Source: Cellvibrio fontiphilus
Lineage (GTDB): Bacteria > Pseudomonadota > Gammaproteobacteria > Pseudomonadales > Cellvibrionaceae
Assembly: GCF_035317345.1 (NCBI RefSeq)
Contig: NZ_JAYKTU010000001.1
Reading direction: 5' to 3' (one strand)
Length of the DNA: 64,000 bases
How positions within the stretch are numbered: the stretch's first letter is position 1; every line of letters starts with the position of its first letter. The notes under the pieces were generated by a model. The model ran no database searches. It saw only the letters and a list, made by a program, of their open reading frames with translations, and had not been told where the DNA came from. Shown here one piece after another: positions 48,122-57,846 of this stretch. The translations under genes were made by a program, and so were the position numbers.

Positions 48122-50857
48122 TTAGAAGTTTGCTCTCACGCCCAGCGCATAGCGGCCTACACCTTCGCCGACGTAGAACATGTGGTTCTGTTCGCGGCCG
48201 TGGATGCGGGCGCCTTCTTCGGTGACGTTGATGCCTTCGAGGAAGATGCTGACGTTGTCGCTCAGGTCATAGCTCATGGAGATATCGATTTGTGAGTAAT
48301 CCTCCACTACGACCGGTTCGTTACTGGTACTGGTGTAGAAATACTGGAAGCCACGCACAAACGAATCGCGCCAGTTGTAGGCGATACGAATCTGGAAGGG
48401 GCCATTTTCATAGAAACCTACCAGGTTGGCGGAATCGCTCACACCAACCACTGCATCGGCTTTGGGTATCTCGCCCAGCGGGGTGTCAAAGTCATATTCC
48501 GGGTCAGCAAATACGAAGGTCGCGTTGGCGATAACACCAAAACCGGTATCGCCAAAGATGTGCTGGCCACCCACTTCAACACCGCTGACTTTTTTGGTGT
48601 CCAGGTTGCGCGGACGACGCATTTCGTAAATCACATCCTGACCGGTAGCCGGGTCGATCACGCCGGTGATGGTTTCAGGCACACCTTCAGTTACCACAAA
48701 ATTGTCGATGGATTTGGTGAAACCGCCGATGGAGACATAATCAAAATCATTGATGTACCACTCCGCCGACAGGTCGAAGTTATCCGACATAAAGGGTTCG
48801 AGGTTGGGGTTACCGGCACTGCCTACGCCGGTCTGGCCTTCACGCACATCACCCAAGGTACGCGCCGAGCGCATATCGTTCAGCTCGGGGCGAGTAATGG
48901 TGCGCGAGGCGCCAAAACGCAGCACAACATCATCCAACAGGTCGTATTTCAACGACAGGTTGGGCAGGAATACATCGTAGCCATCGCCATCGGTGAAAGG
49001 CACGCTGTCGCCATACACGCGGGTGTAAGACTCTCCGGCCACCGGTGGCGGGGTCAGCGATACCAGGGTTTGCTCCAGCGACGTTGAGTCGATGGCGGTG
49101 TCCTCGTAGCGGGTGCCGGCAACAACGGTAAGGTCGCGGCCATTCAGGTCGAAGGACTTGGTCGCCTCCAGATACACCGCCGTGGTCTGCTCGTTGATTT
49201 CCGACCAGTTAGGCTGGCGGATCAGGGTGGAGTTGGTGGCATCTTTTTGTGCGGCAGTGGCACCGGCGTCCTGCTGGGCGTAAGCGGTCCAGTCGTTGAA
49301 TGCCAGCGGGTCAAACGCGAAGTAGGCCAAATCACCCATAATCGCGTGGTTCATGGTTTTTACCGCGTAACCGGCGTTTTGGGCATCGGCCACTGAGCGA
49401 TAGAGGCTGGTCGCCGGGTCGCTGCCTACCAGATTGTACTTACCTTGCAACACACCGCCGGCTTTGGCCATGTACTGCTCGATGGTTTTGGTCTGGTCGG
49501 TAAACATCAGGCCGGCTTTCACCGTCAGGCTATCGCCTGCAAAAGTGTAATCCACGCGGGATTGGTCGATCTCATCGGTGCGTGGGTCAGAGTAACCGTC
49601 GTATTGCCAGATACGCGCGTTGGCAAGGGAGATATCGGTATTGTCGTAATAGTGGCTGGCAATGTCGTCGCGAATTTCAAAGGTAAACGACAGCGGTGAT
49701 GCCTGAACGTCAGAGCGGCTGATGTTGGCTTGTTTATCCGGCTGCGCTTCCGCTTTGGATTGGCTGTAACCAAACACCAATTTGGAGCTGTCGGTAATAT
49801 CCCAATCCACTTCCACGCCAGTGCTCAAACCGGTTTCCTGAGTGACCGGGTTGTTTACAAAAAAGTCCAAACCGGCGTTAGTCACCGTGCGGTTGACGAT
49901 GGTGGCGTTTTCATCAATTTCATACTGTTCATTATTGCCATAGCCGTACCAGGCGGCACTTTCATACTCCATGCCTTCTTGCTGCAGGTCGGAATATTGC
50001 GCATCCAAAGTGATAGCCAGGTTATCGGCTGGTTTGTATTCAAATACCAGGCTGCCGTTCAAGCGCTCGCGCTCAAATTCCTGGCGCTTGATTGCGGTCT
50101 GGGTGGGGTAGAAATCCACGTTTTGCGGATTGCCCTGGGCATCGGGCAGGACCAAATAAGAACCGGTTGTGGCCGGGCGACGTGAACGCCAGTCCCAGCG
50201 GCGCTGCTCTACCGAATCGGTCTGGTACTGACGCTCCTGAAAACTCACCGCTGCCAGCACACCAAAATTGTCATTAAACGTGGTGCTCGCCAAGGCGGAA
50301 ACTGACGGGGTGATGTCATCGATATTGGTTTCATTCAGCCCTTTTACCGAACCGGCAAACTTGGTGCCCAGGTCCAAAGGCTTGGCAGTTTTTACATTAA
50401 TCGTGGCGCCGATACCGCCGGATTGGGTGGTGGCAGTAGAGGTTTTATATACCTCTACACCACTTACCATTTCTGCGGCGACAGTATCAAAGTTAAAACC
50501 GCGGCTGGCGTTGGCATTGGGCATTTGGCGGCCGTTCAACAACACGGTATTGAACTGTGGGCCAAGGCCGCGCACGGTCACCTGACGGCCTTCACCGCCG
50601 CTGCGGTCAATCGACACACCGGTAATACGCTGCAGCGATTCGGCAAGGTTGGTATCGGGGAACTTGCCTATGTCTTCCGAGCTAATCGCATCCACCACGC
50701 CAGTGGAATCGCGCTTGGTGTCCAGCGCGCTTTTTAAGCTCGCCTTGTAGCCAGTAACAACAATTTCCTCCAGCGCCGACTCTTGCGCCTGGGCACCGGC
50801 GGCTATCGCCAGACTGAGCAAGCTAAGGCTGAACATTGGTCTTGTGTATTTATTCAT
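48122..50857 (-). CDS. TonB-dependent outer-membrane receptor
   Basis: A 911-residue receptor. Signal peptide ends at AQAQ; ALEEIVVTGYKASLKSALDTKR is the TonB-box and plug start, then VVDAISSEDIGKFPDTNLAESL, VTVRGLGPQFN and VLLNGRQMP. The barrel extends to the terminal RYALGVRANF. The plug is nearly identical at several motifs to that of the receptor at 54727-57846, so the two are paralogues; the pectin receptor at 37913 is more distant. A GGGGAA site precedes the ATG. Its promoter has a 20-bp palindrome. It belongs with or beside the halogenase operon, but it has its own terminator on both sides. Confidence 0.95.
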   Translation of the reverse strand: MNKYTRPMFSLSLLSLAIAAGAQAQESALEEIVVTGYKASLKSALDTKRDSTGVVDAISSEDIGKFPDTNLAESLQRITGVSIDRSGGEGRQVTVRGLGPQFNTVLLNGRQMPNANASRGFNFDTVAAEMVSGVEVYKTSTATTQSGGIGATINVKTAKPLDLGTKFAGSVKGLNETNIDDITPSVSALASTTFNDNFGVLAAVSFQERQYQTDSVEQRRWDWRSRRPATTGSYLVLPDAQGNPQNVDFYPTQTAIKRQEFERERLNGSLVFEYKPADNLAITLDAQYSDLQQEGMEYESAAWYGYGNNEQYEIDENATIVNRTVTNAGLDFFVNNPVTQETGLSTGVEVDWDITDSSKLVFGYSQSKAEAQPDKQANISRSDVQASPLSFTFEIRDDIASHYYDNTDISLANARIWQYDGYSDPRTDEIDQSRVDYTFAGDSLTVKAGLMFTDQTKTIEQYMAKAGGVLQGKYNLVGSDPATSLYRSVADAQNAGYAVKTMNHAIMGDLAYFAFDPLAFNDWTAYAQQDAGATAAQKDATNSTLIRQPNWSEINEQTTAVYLEATKSFDLNGRDLTVVAGTRYEDTAIDSTSLEQTLVSLTPPPVAGESYTRVYGDSVPFTDGDGYDVFLPNLSLKYDLLDDVVLRFGASRTITRPELNDMRSARTLGDVREGQTGVGSAGNPNLEPFMSDNFDLSAEWYINDFDYVSIGGFTKSIDNFVVTEGVPETITGVIDPATGQDVIYEMRRPRNLDTKKVSGVEVGGQHIFGDTGFGVIANATFVFADPEYDFDTPLGEIPKADAVVGVSDSANLVGFYENGPFQIRIAYNWRDSFVRGFQYFYTSTSNEPVVVEDYSQIDISMSYDLSDNVSIFLEGINVTEEGARIHGREQNHMFYVGEGVGRYALGVRANF

Positions 50858-50919
50858 AGAGTTCCCCGTGATGTTGATCGGCCCGCCATAACGCGTGTCG
50901 ATGGATTAATGTTATTTTG

Positions 50920-50939
50920 TACACTTGTATACATGTGTA
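50920..50939. promoter_or_regulatory. 20-bp palindrome upstream of the TonB receptor at 48122-50857
   Basis: TACACTTGTA / TACATGTGTA: nine of ten base pairs match around a central TGTATACA. It lies about 65 bp upstream of the receptor start. The core resembles operators of GntR/FadR-type regulators (T-N-G-T..A-C-N-A), which is a weak inference. A further ACTTGTAT lies at 50958-50965. The surrounding 310-bp gap (50858-51167) also holds the halogenase terminator and has no gene. Confidence 0.6.
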
Positions 50940-51090
50940 TTAGTCATAAATACTATTACTTGTATGCTAGTGGGTCAATAGGCGGCAGAAAATATGCCCA
51001 TCAGGTTTCCGCCAAGTCCTGGACCGACGACGGGAGAAATGTGGCTTTTACTGCAAGGAGGCAGGATAGAAGGAACAGGAATGGATAAAT

Positions 51091-51122
51091 AAAAAACCCT
51101 TGTGGGAATCCCACAAGGGTTA
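51091..51122 (-). terminator. Rho-independent terminator after the halogenase operon
   Basis: On the minus strand AACCCTTGTGGG pairs over 12 bp with CCCACAAGGGTT around a three-base loop, followed by six T residues. It ends the sapC-cupin_8-halogenase unit 46 bp past the halogenase stop. Confidence 0.9.
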
Positions 51123-51167
51123 ATCACTTAATTGGACAGAGTCAGGTAATACACTGTGCCTGAAATG

Positions 51168-52655
51168 TTAATGCGATGATTTGCAATAATGATTCACAAA
51201 TTCGTGATGCATCGGCAACTTTGCTACGACATCAGCAATCGTTGAGCGCATTTTGGATAGATGCCCGATCATCTCCTCATCAGACATAGTCTGAAATATA
51301 GAATGATAATGCTGTGGCATAAGGCCTTGACCCAGCATAACGTGCAGCCACGAATCACGCCTGAACAATTCTCGACTGTCCTGATAAGACAGCGCATGTT
51401 CTTTAAATAATTCAAGTCGATGGGACAATGAATCCGGAACACTCATATTTTTACAATAGCGCCAGAACTCACTGTCTTCACGTGACGTGACGTGATAGTG
51501 CAAGATAATAAAATCGCGAATGTTTTCCAATTCCGCTATCAATTGTTGATTGTATTCTTTGGTTATTGCTTGCGTTATGCCATTAAAGGGGAACATGCTC
51601 ATTAGCCGGACAACACCTATCATAAACAGATAAATACTGGTTGATTCCAGCGGCTCGACAAATCCACTCGAAAGCCCCAACGCAACACAATTTTGATTCC
51701 AAAAAACCTTGCGCCGCCCGGTTCTATATTTAATGACTCTCGGCTCCGTTAACACCTTTCCTCTAACATTATTTAAAAGATGTGCTTTTGCTTGATCGTC
51801 AGACATAAAGTCACTGCAAAATACATTTCCATTACCAACGCGATGCTGAAGAGGAATATGCCACTGCCAACCGGCTTGATGTGCTGTACAGGTTACATAA
51901 GGCTTGGGCGGTTCTACTGACTCGGTTTGTATCGCAATAGCACTGTTACAGGGCAACCAGTGAGACCAATCTTCATAAGGTGTGTTTAAGGTTTTATCAA
52001 TCAACAGGCCGGTAAAGCCGGTGCAATCGATAAATAAATCACCTTCAATAATCTCGCCCGACTCCAATAACAGTGCTTTGATGTCGCCATCAGGATGCTG
52101 CTGCACCTGCTGAATTTTTCCTTCAATACGCTTGGCGCCATGCTTTTCACTGAATTGACGTAAAAATTGTGCGTAGCGGGTGGCATCAAGATGGTACGCA
52201 TAATTGATGCTGCCTGTTTTTGACGTAGCAAACTTATTCGCTTTAGCCGCCTGCACCTCCAGACTGTATTCACCAAATTCGGCGTTTATACCTTTGCTTT
52301 TTGCATGCAACCAAAAGTGTTGGAAATCAGCGAGGTAACTCCCCTGGCCGGTTGAACCAAACGGGTGAATGTATTCATCGCCAATTTGGCCCCAATTTTT
52401 AAACGAAATCCCCAGCTTGAATACCGCTTCAGTGGCACGCATAAACTCTTGTTCATCAATCCCGAGCAATGAGTGAAATGTCCTCATCGGCGGAATAGTG
52501 GCTTCGCCCACACCAACGGTTCCAATCTGATCAGACTCAACCAGCACCACATCCAGGAGTTTCCCCAGCTGCTTGGACAGCGCAGCGGCCGCAACCCAAC
52601 CCGCCGTACCACCACCAGCAATTACTACTTTTTTTACGCTATTATTTTTCATCAT
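51168..52655 (-). CDS. Flavin-dependent tryptophan halogenase family protein
   Basis: A 495-residue predicted FADH2-dependent halogenase from the ATG at 52655 (GAAGAGCT upstream; a GTG one codon earlier is possible). FAD-binding GGGTAGWVAAAALSKQLG at the N-terminus, GVGEATIPPMR, and the halogenase signature GWQWHIPLQ (WxWxIP) near residue 265; FVEPLESTSIYLFMIGV is also typical. Such enzymes oxidise halide to hypohalous acid that reaches a Lys near the substrate. Here there are no natural-product biosynthesis genes; the neighbours are cupin_8, SapC and TonB receptors. The substrate is unknown. Confidence 0.93.
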   Translation of the reverse strand: MMKNNSVKKVVIAGGGTAGWVAAAALSKQLGKLLDVVLVESDQIGTVGVGEATIPPMRTFHSLLGIDEQEFMRATEAVFKLGISFKNWGQIGDEYIHPFGSTGQGSYLADFQHFWLHAKSKGINAEFGEYSLEVQAAKANKFATSKTGSINYAYHLDATRYAQFLRQFSEKHGAKRIEGKIQQVQQHPDGDIKALLLESGEIIEGDLFIDCTGFTGLLIDKTLNTPYEDWSHWLPCNSAIAIQTESVEPPKPYVTCTAHQAGWQWHIPLQHRVGNGNVFCSDFMSDDQAKAHLLNNVRGKVLTEPRVIKYRTGRRKVFWNQNCVALGLSSGFVEPLESTSIYLFMIGVVRLMSMFPFNGITQAITKEYNQQLIAELENIRDFIILHYHVTSREDSEFWRYCKNMSVPDSLSHRLELFKEHALSYQDSRELFRRDSWLHVMLGQGLMPQHYHSIFQTMSDEEMIGHLSKMRSTIADVVAKLPMHHEFVNHYCKSSH

Positions 52656-52709
52656 CACAGCTCTTCAATTCATCGCATTCGTCAATAAATTTGCAGGTAG
52701 ATAAAACGT

Positions 52710-53756
52710 TTAACGGTTCAGTTTATTCAGCAACATTGCACGTAGCATTTTACTTTTAGCCAAATCCATTTCACCCAGATACCCTCGCGCCGGCTCCGGC
52801 AAATGCTCGGCAGCTTGTTCAGCATCACCAAAGATGTAGTAGTCAAAAATGTGTTTCCACCCCAGCTTTTCGTGCTCCGGTTTATCGCGCAAACTCAATA
52901 GCGCGTGGTACAACACGTTGGTAGCTGCGCCCATGTATTTCGGTGAATTACTCCACCAATAATTTACCAGCACATTAAAAGCATTAAGCGCTTCAACCTG
53001 GTGCCACCACATGCTGGGTAAATAAAGCGCATCACCCGCTTCCAACTCGGCAATTTGTCCGTGTTTTATGGCTTCGGCAAATTTGGGGTATAAATTAAAA
53101 TCGGGATTATTGAAATCCACCATGCTTAACACTTGGCCACCCGGTGTTGGTGCTAAAGGCCCCGGATAAAGATTGGCAATTTGATCCGGTGGAAAAAGCG
53201 TAAACCGACGCTTGCCCACCACACAGCAGGCAATATTGTCTGAAGTATCGTAGTGACAGCACGCGGTAGTGCGGCTGCCAATCCATATGCTGATGCGTAG
53301 ATCTTCAAGCGGAACTGCCGATTCAGGCCGCGGAATGACAATATCATTCTCACGCCTGAAATCCGGAAAGTGGGTATCAATAATATTGGATGCGATGTAA
53401 TAAGCGCTGGGATTTTCTTTATCAAAATTTTCCTGAATCAGATCCAGTACTTCATCCACCCGCATGGTGCGGGAATCATAATTTAGCTGTGTGCGCTCTT
53501 CGTTGTAAAAGAAACGACCTTTGATATCGGGCGATCCAATACAGGCCGTTGAAGGGGCTCCGTTATAGTGCGACTTTAAATAGTTAATCGCCTGACTATC
53601 TGATTGTCGCCCCTGCTCAACAAGTTTCCAATGATTGATCAAACCCTTAATAACAACCGGTTCTTTGGATGAAAAAACCGCTTCATCCAAAGCCCGGCTT
53701 TGGTAATCAGTAATAACTTTTGTTCTAGCGGTAATCATCGACATAATATTTTTCAC
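52710..53756 (-). CDS. Cupin_8 (JmjC-like) 2-oxoglutarate/Fe(II) oxygenase candidate
   Basis: A 348-residue cupin-like protein with GTG start (an in-frame ATG lies at 53744). PVVIKGLINHWKLV, then IGSPDIKGRFFYN, RISIWIGSRTTACCHYDTSDNIACCVVGKRRFTLFPP contains the HxD metal pair (HYD) and the third His is in LYLPSMWWHQVEAL. The metal triad H-x-D..H is thus complete, as in JmjC hydroxylases of the FIH type, and a Tyr or Asn near HYD could bind 2-oxoglutarate. Known relatives hydroxylate proteins or tRNA. It lies between sapC (28 bp) and the halogenase (54 bp) in one operon. Confidence 0.9.
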   Translation of the reverse strand: MKNIMSMITARTKVITDYQSRALDEAVFSSKEPVVIKGLINHWKLVEQGRQSDSQAINYLKSHYNGAPSTACIGSPDIKGRFFYNEERTQLNYDSRTMRVDEVLDLIQENFDKENPSAYYIASNIIDTHFPDFRRENDIVIPRPESAVPLEDLRISIWIGSRTTACCHYDTSDNIACCVVGKRRFTLFPPDQIANLYPGPLAPTPGGQVLSMVDFNNPDFNLYPKFAEAIKHGQIAELEAGDALYLPSMWWHQVEALNAFNVLVNYWWSNSPKYMGAATNVLYHALLSLRDKPEHEKLGWKHIFDYYIFGDAEQAAEHLPEPARGYLGEMDLAKSKMLRAMLLNKLNR

Positions 53757-53784
53757 GCTGGATTTTTAGGCTATTCTGACAAGA

Positions 53785-54507
53785 TCACTTTTTCCTATTT
53801 TTGATTTCTGTCAATCTTCGAATGTTTGTCATTGAGCTTATTACTGCATAGGCGAGTGGCAAAAATCCAAGCTTGTTCAATTTTTCCAATTGCTCACCGC
53901 CAAGCGCCATCAATTTTTCCTCATTAACAGTGAAGTTGCCCACCAAACGCTGTTTTTCACCGTTATTTAAATCGATTTCTATATCGACAGGCTCAATTAA
54001 ATCAAACCCGGTAAAAGCATTGAACATTGCATCTTGCATCGCAATGCCCTCGTGAATAATTTTCAAAATACTGGCAATGTGCTCCAGATAAGGACCGTTA
54101 CCGCCATGCTCTAAAAATAATGGATAGCCTTTTTCATCATTTGCTTTTGGATGCTCCAGATCGATATGAATGACGGGCACTTTATTCTTGTCCGCGTCGG
54201 ACTGGAAGCCAATCAGGAACGGGCCTCGCGCAATCACCGCAGGAATATAATACGCATCCCACCCTGTTTTTACTGTTGGGTTTAAAAACAGGTTTTCACC
54301 TTGGCCCAACCCCAACAACACGGTTGCGTGAAATTTTTGTGTTTCGGGATTTCTCCTGAACAGGATTGGATATTCTTTTTGCAGCTCAATAAATTCGGTA
54401 GGAAAAGCTAAGGCACTACTGACATTATCGCCAAATTCAGCGCCGAAACGGGTGACTACTTTTAAGTCCTGATGTGCCAGGTTATTCAACAATACTGTGT
54501 TTGCCAT
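53785..54507 (-). CDS. SapC family protein
   Basis: A 240-residue protein with the SapC (PF07277-type) layout: FGDNVSSALAFPTEFIELQKEYPILFRR near the N-terminus, ATVLLGLGQGENLFLN, YYIPAVIARGPFLIGFQ, and a C-terminal KLNKLGFLPLAYAVISSM. Family name comes from an S-layer-associated gene in Campylobacter, but its biochemical role is unknown. In Caulobacter, Xanthomonas and Cellvibrio relatives it recurs with cupin_8, tryptophan halogenase and TonB receptors. It is the promoter-proximal gene of this operon, after the receptor terminator. Confidence 0.9.
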   Translation of the reverse strand: MANTVLLNNLAHQDLKVVTRFGAEFGDNVSSALAFPTEFIELQKEYPILFRRNPETQKFHATVLLGLGQGENLFLNPTVKTGWDAYYIPAVIARGPFLIGFQSDADKNKVPVIHIDLEHPKANDEKGYPLFLEHGGNGPYLEHIASILKIIHEGIAMQDAMFNAFTGFDLIEPVDIEIDLNNGEKQRLVGNFTVNEEKLMALGGEQLEKLNKLGFLPLAYAVISSMTNIRRLTEIKNRKK

Positions 54508-54656
54508 TGCTTGATGTCCAGACCTTTAAAAACCTTGGGTATTTTTAAAATTTATGTGTATTTGATGTGGCGCTTGTCATTGCAGCATACCTGAGAATAC
54601 CGCAACTTTTCAGAAGAAATTAAAAAACCAGTCGAAGTTAGAAAGCCAGCAAAAAT

Positions 54657-54684
54657 TAAAAAGCCGCTTTGCAGCGGCTTTTTA
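54657..54684. terminator. Bidirectional terminator between TonB receptor and sapC
   Basis: AAAAAGCCGCT pairs over 11 bp with AGCGGCTTTTT around TTGC, with T-runs on both strands. It ends the receptor transcript (stop 54727) and separates it from sapC (start 54507). Confidence 0.9.
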
Positions 54685-54726
54685 ACTTATCAACGATAAG
54701 GTGTTTAATTGAATCTCGCGATTTAA

Positions 54727-57700
54727 TTAAAAGGTATAGCGCGCACCAATTTGATAGCGTGCACCCAGGTCATACATATCCCACATCATGGCCTTGTTAC
54801 GACCATGTGAACGACTGTCCTCACCGGTAACGTTGATACCCTCGAGAGACAAGGTCAGTGCGTCAGTCACCGAGTAACTCAGGTTAAGATCGATTTGAGA
54901 ATAATCCTCGATATAACGTGGGTTATTGAAGCCGCCTCTGTTTGTCTCATTCAGGTACTCGCTGCGCCAGTTATACGCAATACGCGCCTGGAAGCGGTCA
55001 TTTTCGTATATACCTGACAGGTTTGCAGTATCACTCAAACCAACCAACGCAAACTGTGACCCCAGGGCTGGGTCTTGCAGGTTGTTGAAGCCTACGTCGC
55101 CGCGAACCAGGGTGTAGTTAGCCTGAACACCAAAACCGGTTTCGCCGAAGAAGTGCTGAACGGCGAGTTCAATACCGTGAATTTTGGCTTCGCGTCCATT
55201 GTTTGGTGTCTCGGTACTGAACACAGCCAATGGATCACTTGCGTTGTCCAGAATATCCCAACCTTGTTGCGCGAGGATGAACTGATCTTGCGCACTGGTT
55301 CCGGTGTAGGCGGTGTTACCAAATTCAGCCACCCAAGCTGCATTGAGGCCGCCGCCGGGTAAAACAACAAACTCGTTGTATGCCGTCTGGCTGAACAGGG
55401 TAACGTCGCTAAGCGGGATTCCAGCTGCTGCCAACTGTGCTGCCGCTGCCTGTACACGAGGTCCGTTAGTCGAGTTACGAATACCTAACAACTCGCGGTT
55501 TACTCGTTCAGAACCAATAAAGTTCTTCACATTTTTTTCGAAGAAGCCAATAGATGCGTAGCTACCCTCGTCGTAGTACCACTCCACGGAAAGGTCGAAG
55601 TTGGTTGACTCTAGAGGTAACAAACCAGGGTTTGATGCGCTGGCTGTTGGAATAGCACCCAAATAGGTAGGGCCACCACCGCTGCCGAAATTGGAGGCGG
55701 ATACACCCAGGGAACCCAAGCCCGCTCTGGCAATGGTTTTGCTGAACGAGAAGCGGCTGACCACATCATCAGTCACATTCAAGGTCAAATCCATGCTTGG
55801 CAGCAGGTTGTCATAGCTGGCTTTGGCAGAAACCAAAGTCTGTGGTTTGGTGTTATCAGGGTTGATAGAGATGTCGTTGTCGCTCTCCCAGCGGTAGAAG
55901 TAAGCAGAGGACAGCGAGCTTGAATCTACATCGGTGGTCTCATAGCGCAAACCGGTCAAAATACTGAACGGCATAGTGCCCAGGTTACCTTCCAGGCCAA
56001 CCTGGAAGTAGGCGGATTGCATGTCTTCCACCACAATGTTATGGGCATTCTGGTTCATTGTTGCAGGAAGGATTGGAGGCAAATCAGTGCCATTTTGACC
56101 CGCTCCCACACGCACAGTATTGTAACGAGGGATTTGCATTGCAGCTTCATACAGCTCAGCAGCATTGGCAATGAAGCCGTAACCACCCGCTCTTGGAGAG
56201 AAGTCGTCGAACTCACCCTGAAGATCAAAAGGACGAATCAAATCACCAAACTCACCTGGGTAGTTACCATCCCAGTTACCCAGTGAAGTGTTTCCTGATG
56301 CATATCTGCGGGTATTGGATTCCATTTCGCGGGACTCTATACCGAAATCAAAGTGACCGTTGTCAAGTTCGTAACGACCGTCAAGTTTAATCTGGGTAAC
56401 AGAAGATAACTGATCCGCCTGGTCCAGGTTGAGCATGGTTGAGCTGAGATCGCTTGGATCAACCATGCCATTGCGCACCCAAGGTGACGCGGCTTCAACA
56501 GAGTCAGGTCTAACGCGGCGTGAATCGTCATATTGGTTCAAATAGGTGGGGAAGTACCCGCCAAAAAACCACTCGCGTTCAACAACAACAGGCGCGGCGA
56601 GCGCCATACGGATTTGGCCAGTACCATGAGGGCCAGTACCACGGCTGTGCATTTCTGAATCGTGTACGTCCAGGTTGAACGAGAGCGCATCAGTCACCTG
56701 ATAACCCAGGTTTACACCGATAGAATCCAGGGTATTGGTTTGCTCTCTCCACTGTTGTTCGAAACCTTCATCAATCGCATTGCTGTATGCCTCTTTGGCA
56801 TAGATCATGGTAGCGATATCCTGGTTGTCGAATTCAGCAACCTGAAGATTGCCGCCTTGTTGCATCCAGTTGCCGGTTTGGCCTAACTGTGACTTGATCT
56901 CATTCTCAGCAAAGGTGTAATCCACAGTAGCGGTAAAATCTTCAGTGGGCGCAAACTGAAGCGTTAACTGTGCGTTGTCGCGAGTACGTTGAGTGTCAAT
57001 AAACTCATAGCGCAAGTCATAAAAGCGCGAGTAGAGCTGGCCTTCATCCGGTGCATTGATCACTTGGGTATTAGCGTTGTTCCAAGTTCTTTGTGGTTCA
57101 TTAATGCTGTCCCAGGTATAAATACCCCAATCATTGACGGTAGCGCCAACGGTGCCTGAATCACGCTGCTGATGGCTCGCACTCAGAGCAACACCAAAAG
57201 TTGAATCGTCATTAGACCAACTGAACAGGCCTGAGGCTTCCGGGGTCACATCATCGCCAGCGCGATTAGTGGTATCCATAACTGCCTTGACACCAGCGCT
57301 CGCAACCAAACCTGGATTGTCCAGTGGTTTGGCCGTTTTAATATTGACGGTGGCGCCTATACCACCGGTCGTGATATTCGCTTTACCCGTTTTGAATACT
57401 TCTACACCGCTAACACTTTCTGATGCGAGGTTTGCAAAGTCGAAAGCCCTGGAATCACCGCCACCACCATTACTGGTTGATGCCGCTGGCATAGTACGGC
57501 CGTTCAGGGTCACCATGTTGTTGTCTGCGCCAAAGCCGCGCACGGTTATTTGCGAGCCTTCACCGTTTGAACGGCTGATAGATACGCCAGTGATGCGCTG
57601 CAAAGATTCTGCAAGGTTGGTGTCAGGGAATTTACCTATGTCTTCTGAGCTGATGGCGTCAACAACACCAGCGGAATTGCGCTTGGTGTCCATTGAGCGC

Positions 57701-57846
57701 TCAAGTGACGCACGAATACCGGTAACCATTACTTCTTCAACGGTATCCTGCTGTTGCGCCACGGCGAAATTAGCCACACCACCGAGCATGGTGGAAGCAA
57801 TCGCTGAAGCGATGAGTTTTTTGTTAAACCGTGCTTTTGTGTTCAT
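54727..57846 (-). CDS. TonB-dependent outer-membrane receptor, SapC-cluster type
   Basis: A 1039-residue receptor. Signal peptide ends at FAVAQ; EEVMVTGIRASLERSMDTKR begins the plug, followed by VVDAISSEDIGKFPDTNLAESL, ITVRGFGADNN and VTLNGRTMP. A large barrel follows with extra extracellular insertions, ending in ARYQIGARYTF. The plug resembles that of the 48122-50857 receptor more than the pectin receptor. An AGGAG site precedes the ATG. Genomic context (sapC, cupin_8, halogenase downstream) suggests import of an unknown ligand that these proteins process, or modification of the receptor itself; neither is shown. Confidence 0.95.
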   Translation of the reverse strand: MNTKARFNKKLIASAIASTMLGGVANFAVAQQQDTVEEVMVTGIRASLERSMDTKRNSAGVVDAISSEDIGKFPDTNLAESLQRITGVSISRSNGEGSQITVRGFGADNNMVTLNGRTMPAASTSNGGGGDSRAFDFANLASESVSGVEVFKTGKANITTGGIGATVNIKTAKPLDNPGLVASAGVKAVMDTTNRAGDDVTPEASGLFSWSNDDSTFGVALSASHQQRDSGTVGATVNDWGIYTWDSINEPQRTWNNANTQVINAPDEGQLYSRFYDLRYEFIDTQRTRDNAQLTLQFAPTEDFTATVDYTFAENEIKSQLGQTGNWMQQGGNLQVAEFDNQDIATMIYAKEAYSNAIDEGFEQQWREQTNTLDSIGVNLGYQVTDALSFNLDVHDSEMHSRGTGPHGTGQIRMALAAPVVVEREWFFGGYFPTYLNQYDDSRRVRPDSVEAASPWVRNGMVDPSDLSSTMLNLDQADQLSSVTQIKLDGRYELDNGHFDFGIESREMESNTRRYASGNTSLGNWDGNYPGEFGDLIRPFDLQGEFDDFSPRAGGYGFIANAAELYEAAMQIPRYNTVRVGAGQNGTDLPPILPATMNQNAHNIVVEDMQSAYFQVGLEGNLGTMPFSILTGLRYETTDVDSSSLSSAYFYRWESDNDISINPDNTKPQTLVSAKASYDNLLPSMDLTLNVTDDVVSRFSFSKTIARAGLGSLGVSASNFGSGGGPTYLGAIPTASASNPGLLPLESTNFDLSVEWYYDEGSYASIGFFEKNVKNFIGSERVNRELLGIRNSTNGPRVQAAAAQLAAAGIPLSDVTLFSQTAYNEFVVLPGGGLNAAWVAEFGNTAYTGTSAQDQFILAQQGWDILDNASDPLAVFSTETPNNGREAKIHGIELAVQHFFGETGFGVQANYTLVRGDVGFNNLQDPALGSQFALVGLSDTANLSGIYENDRFQARIAYNWRSEYLNETNRGGFNNPRYIEDYSQIDLNLSYSVTDALTLSLEGINVTGEDSRSHGRNKAMMWDMYDLGARYQIGARYTF

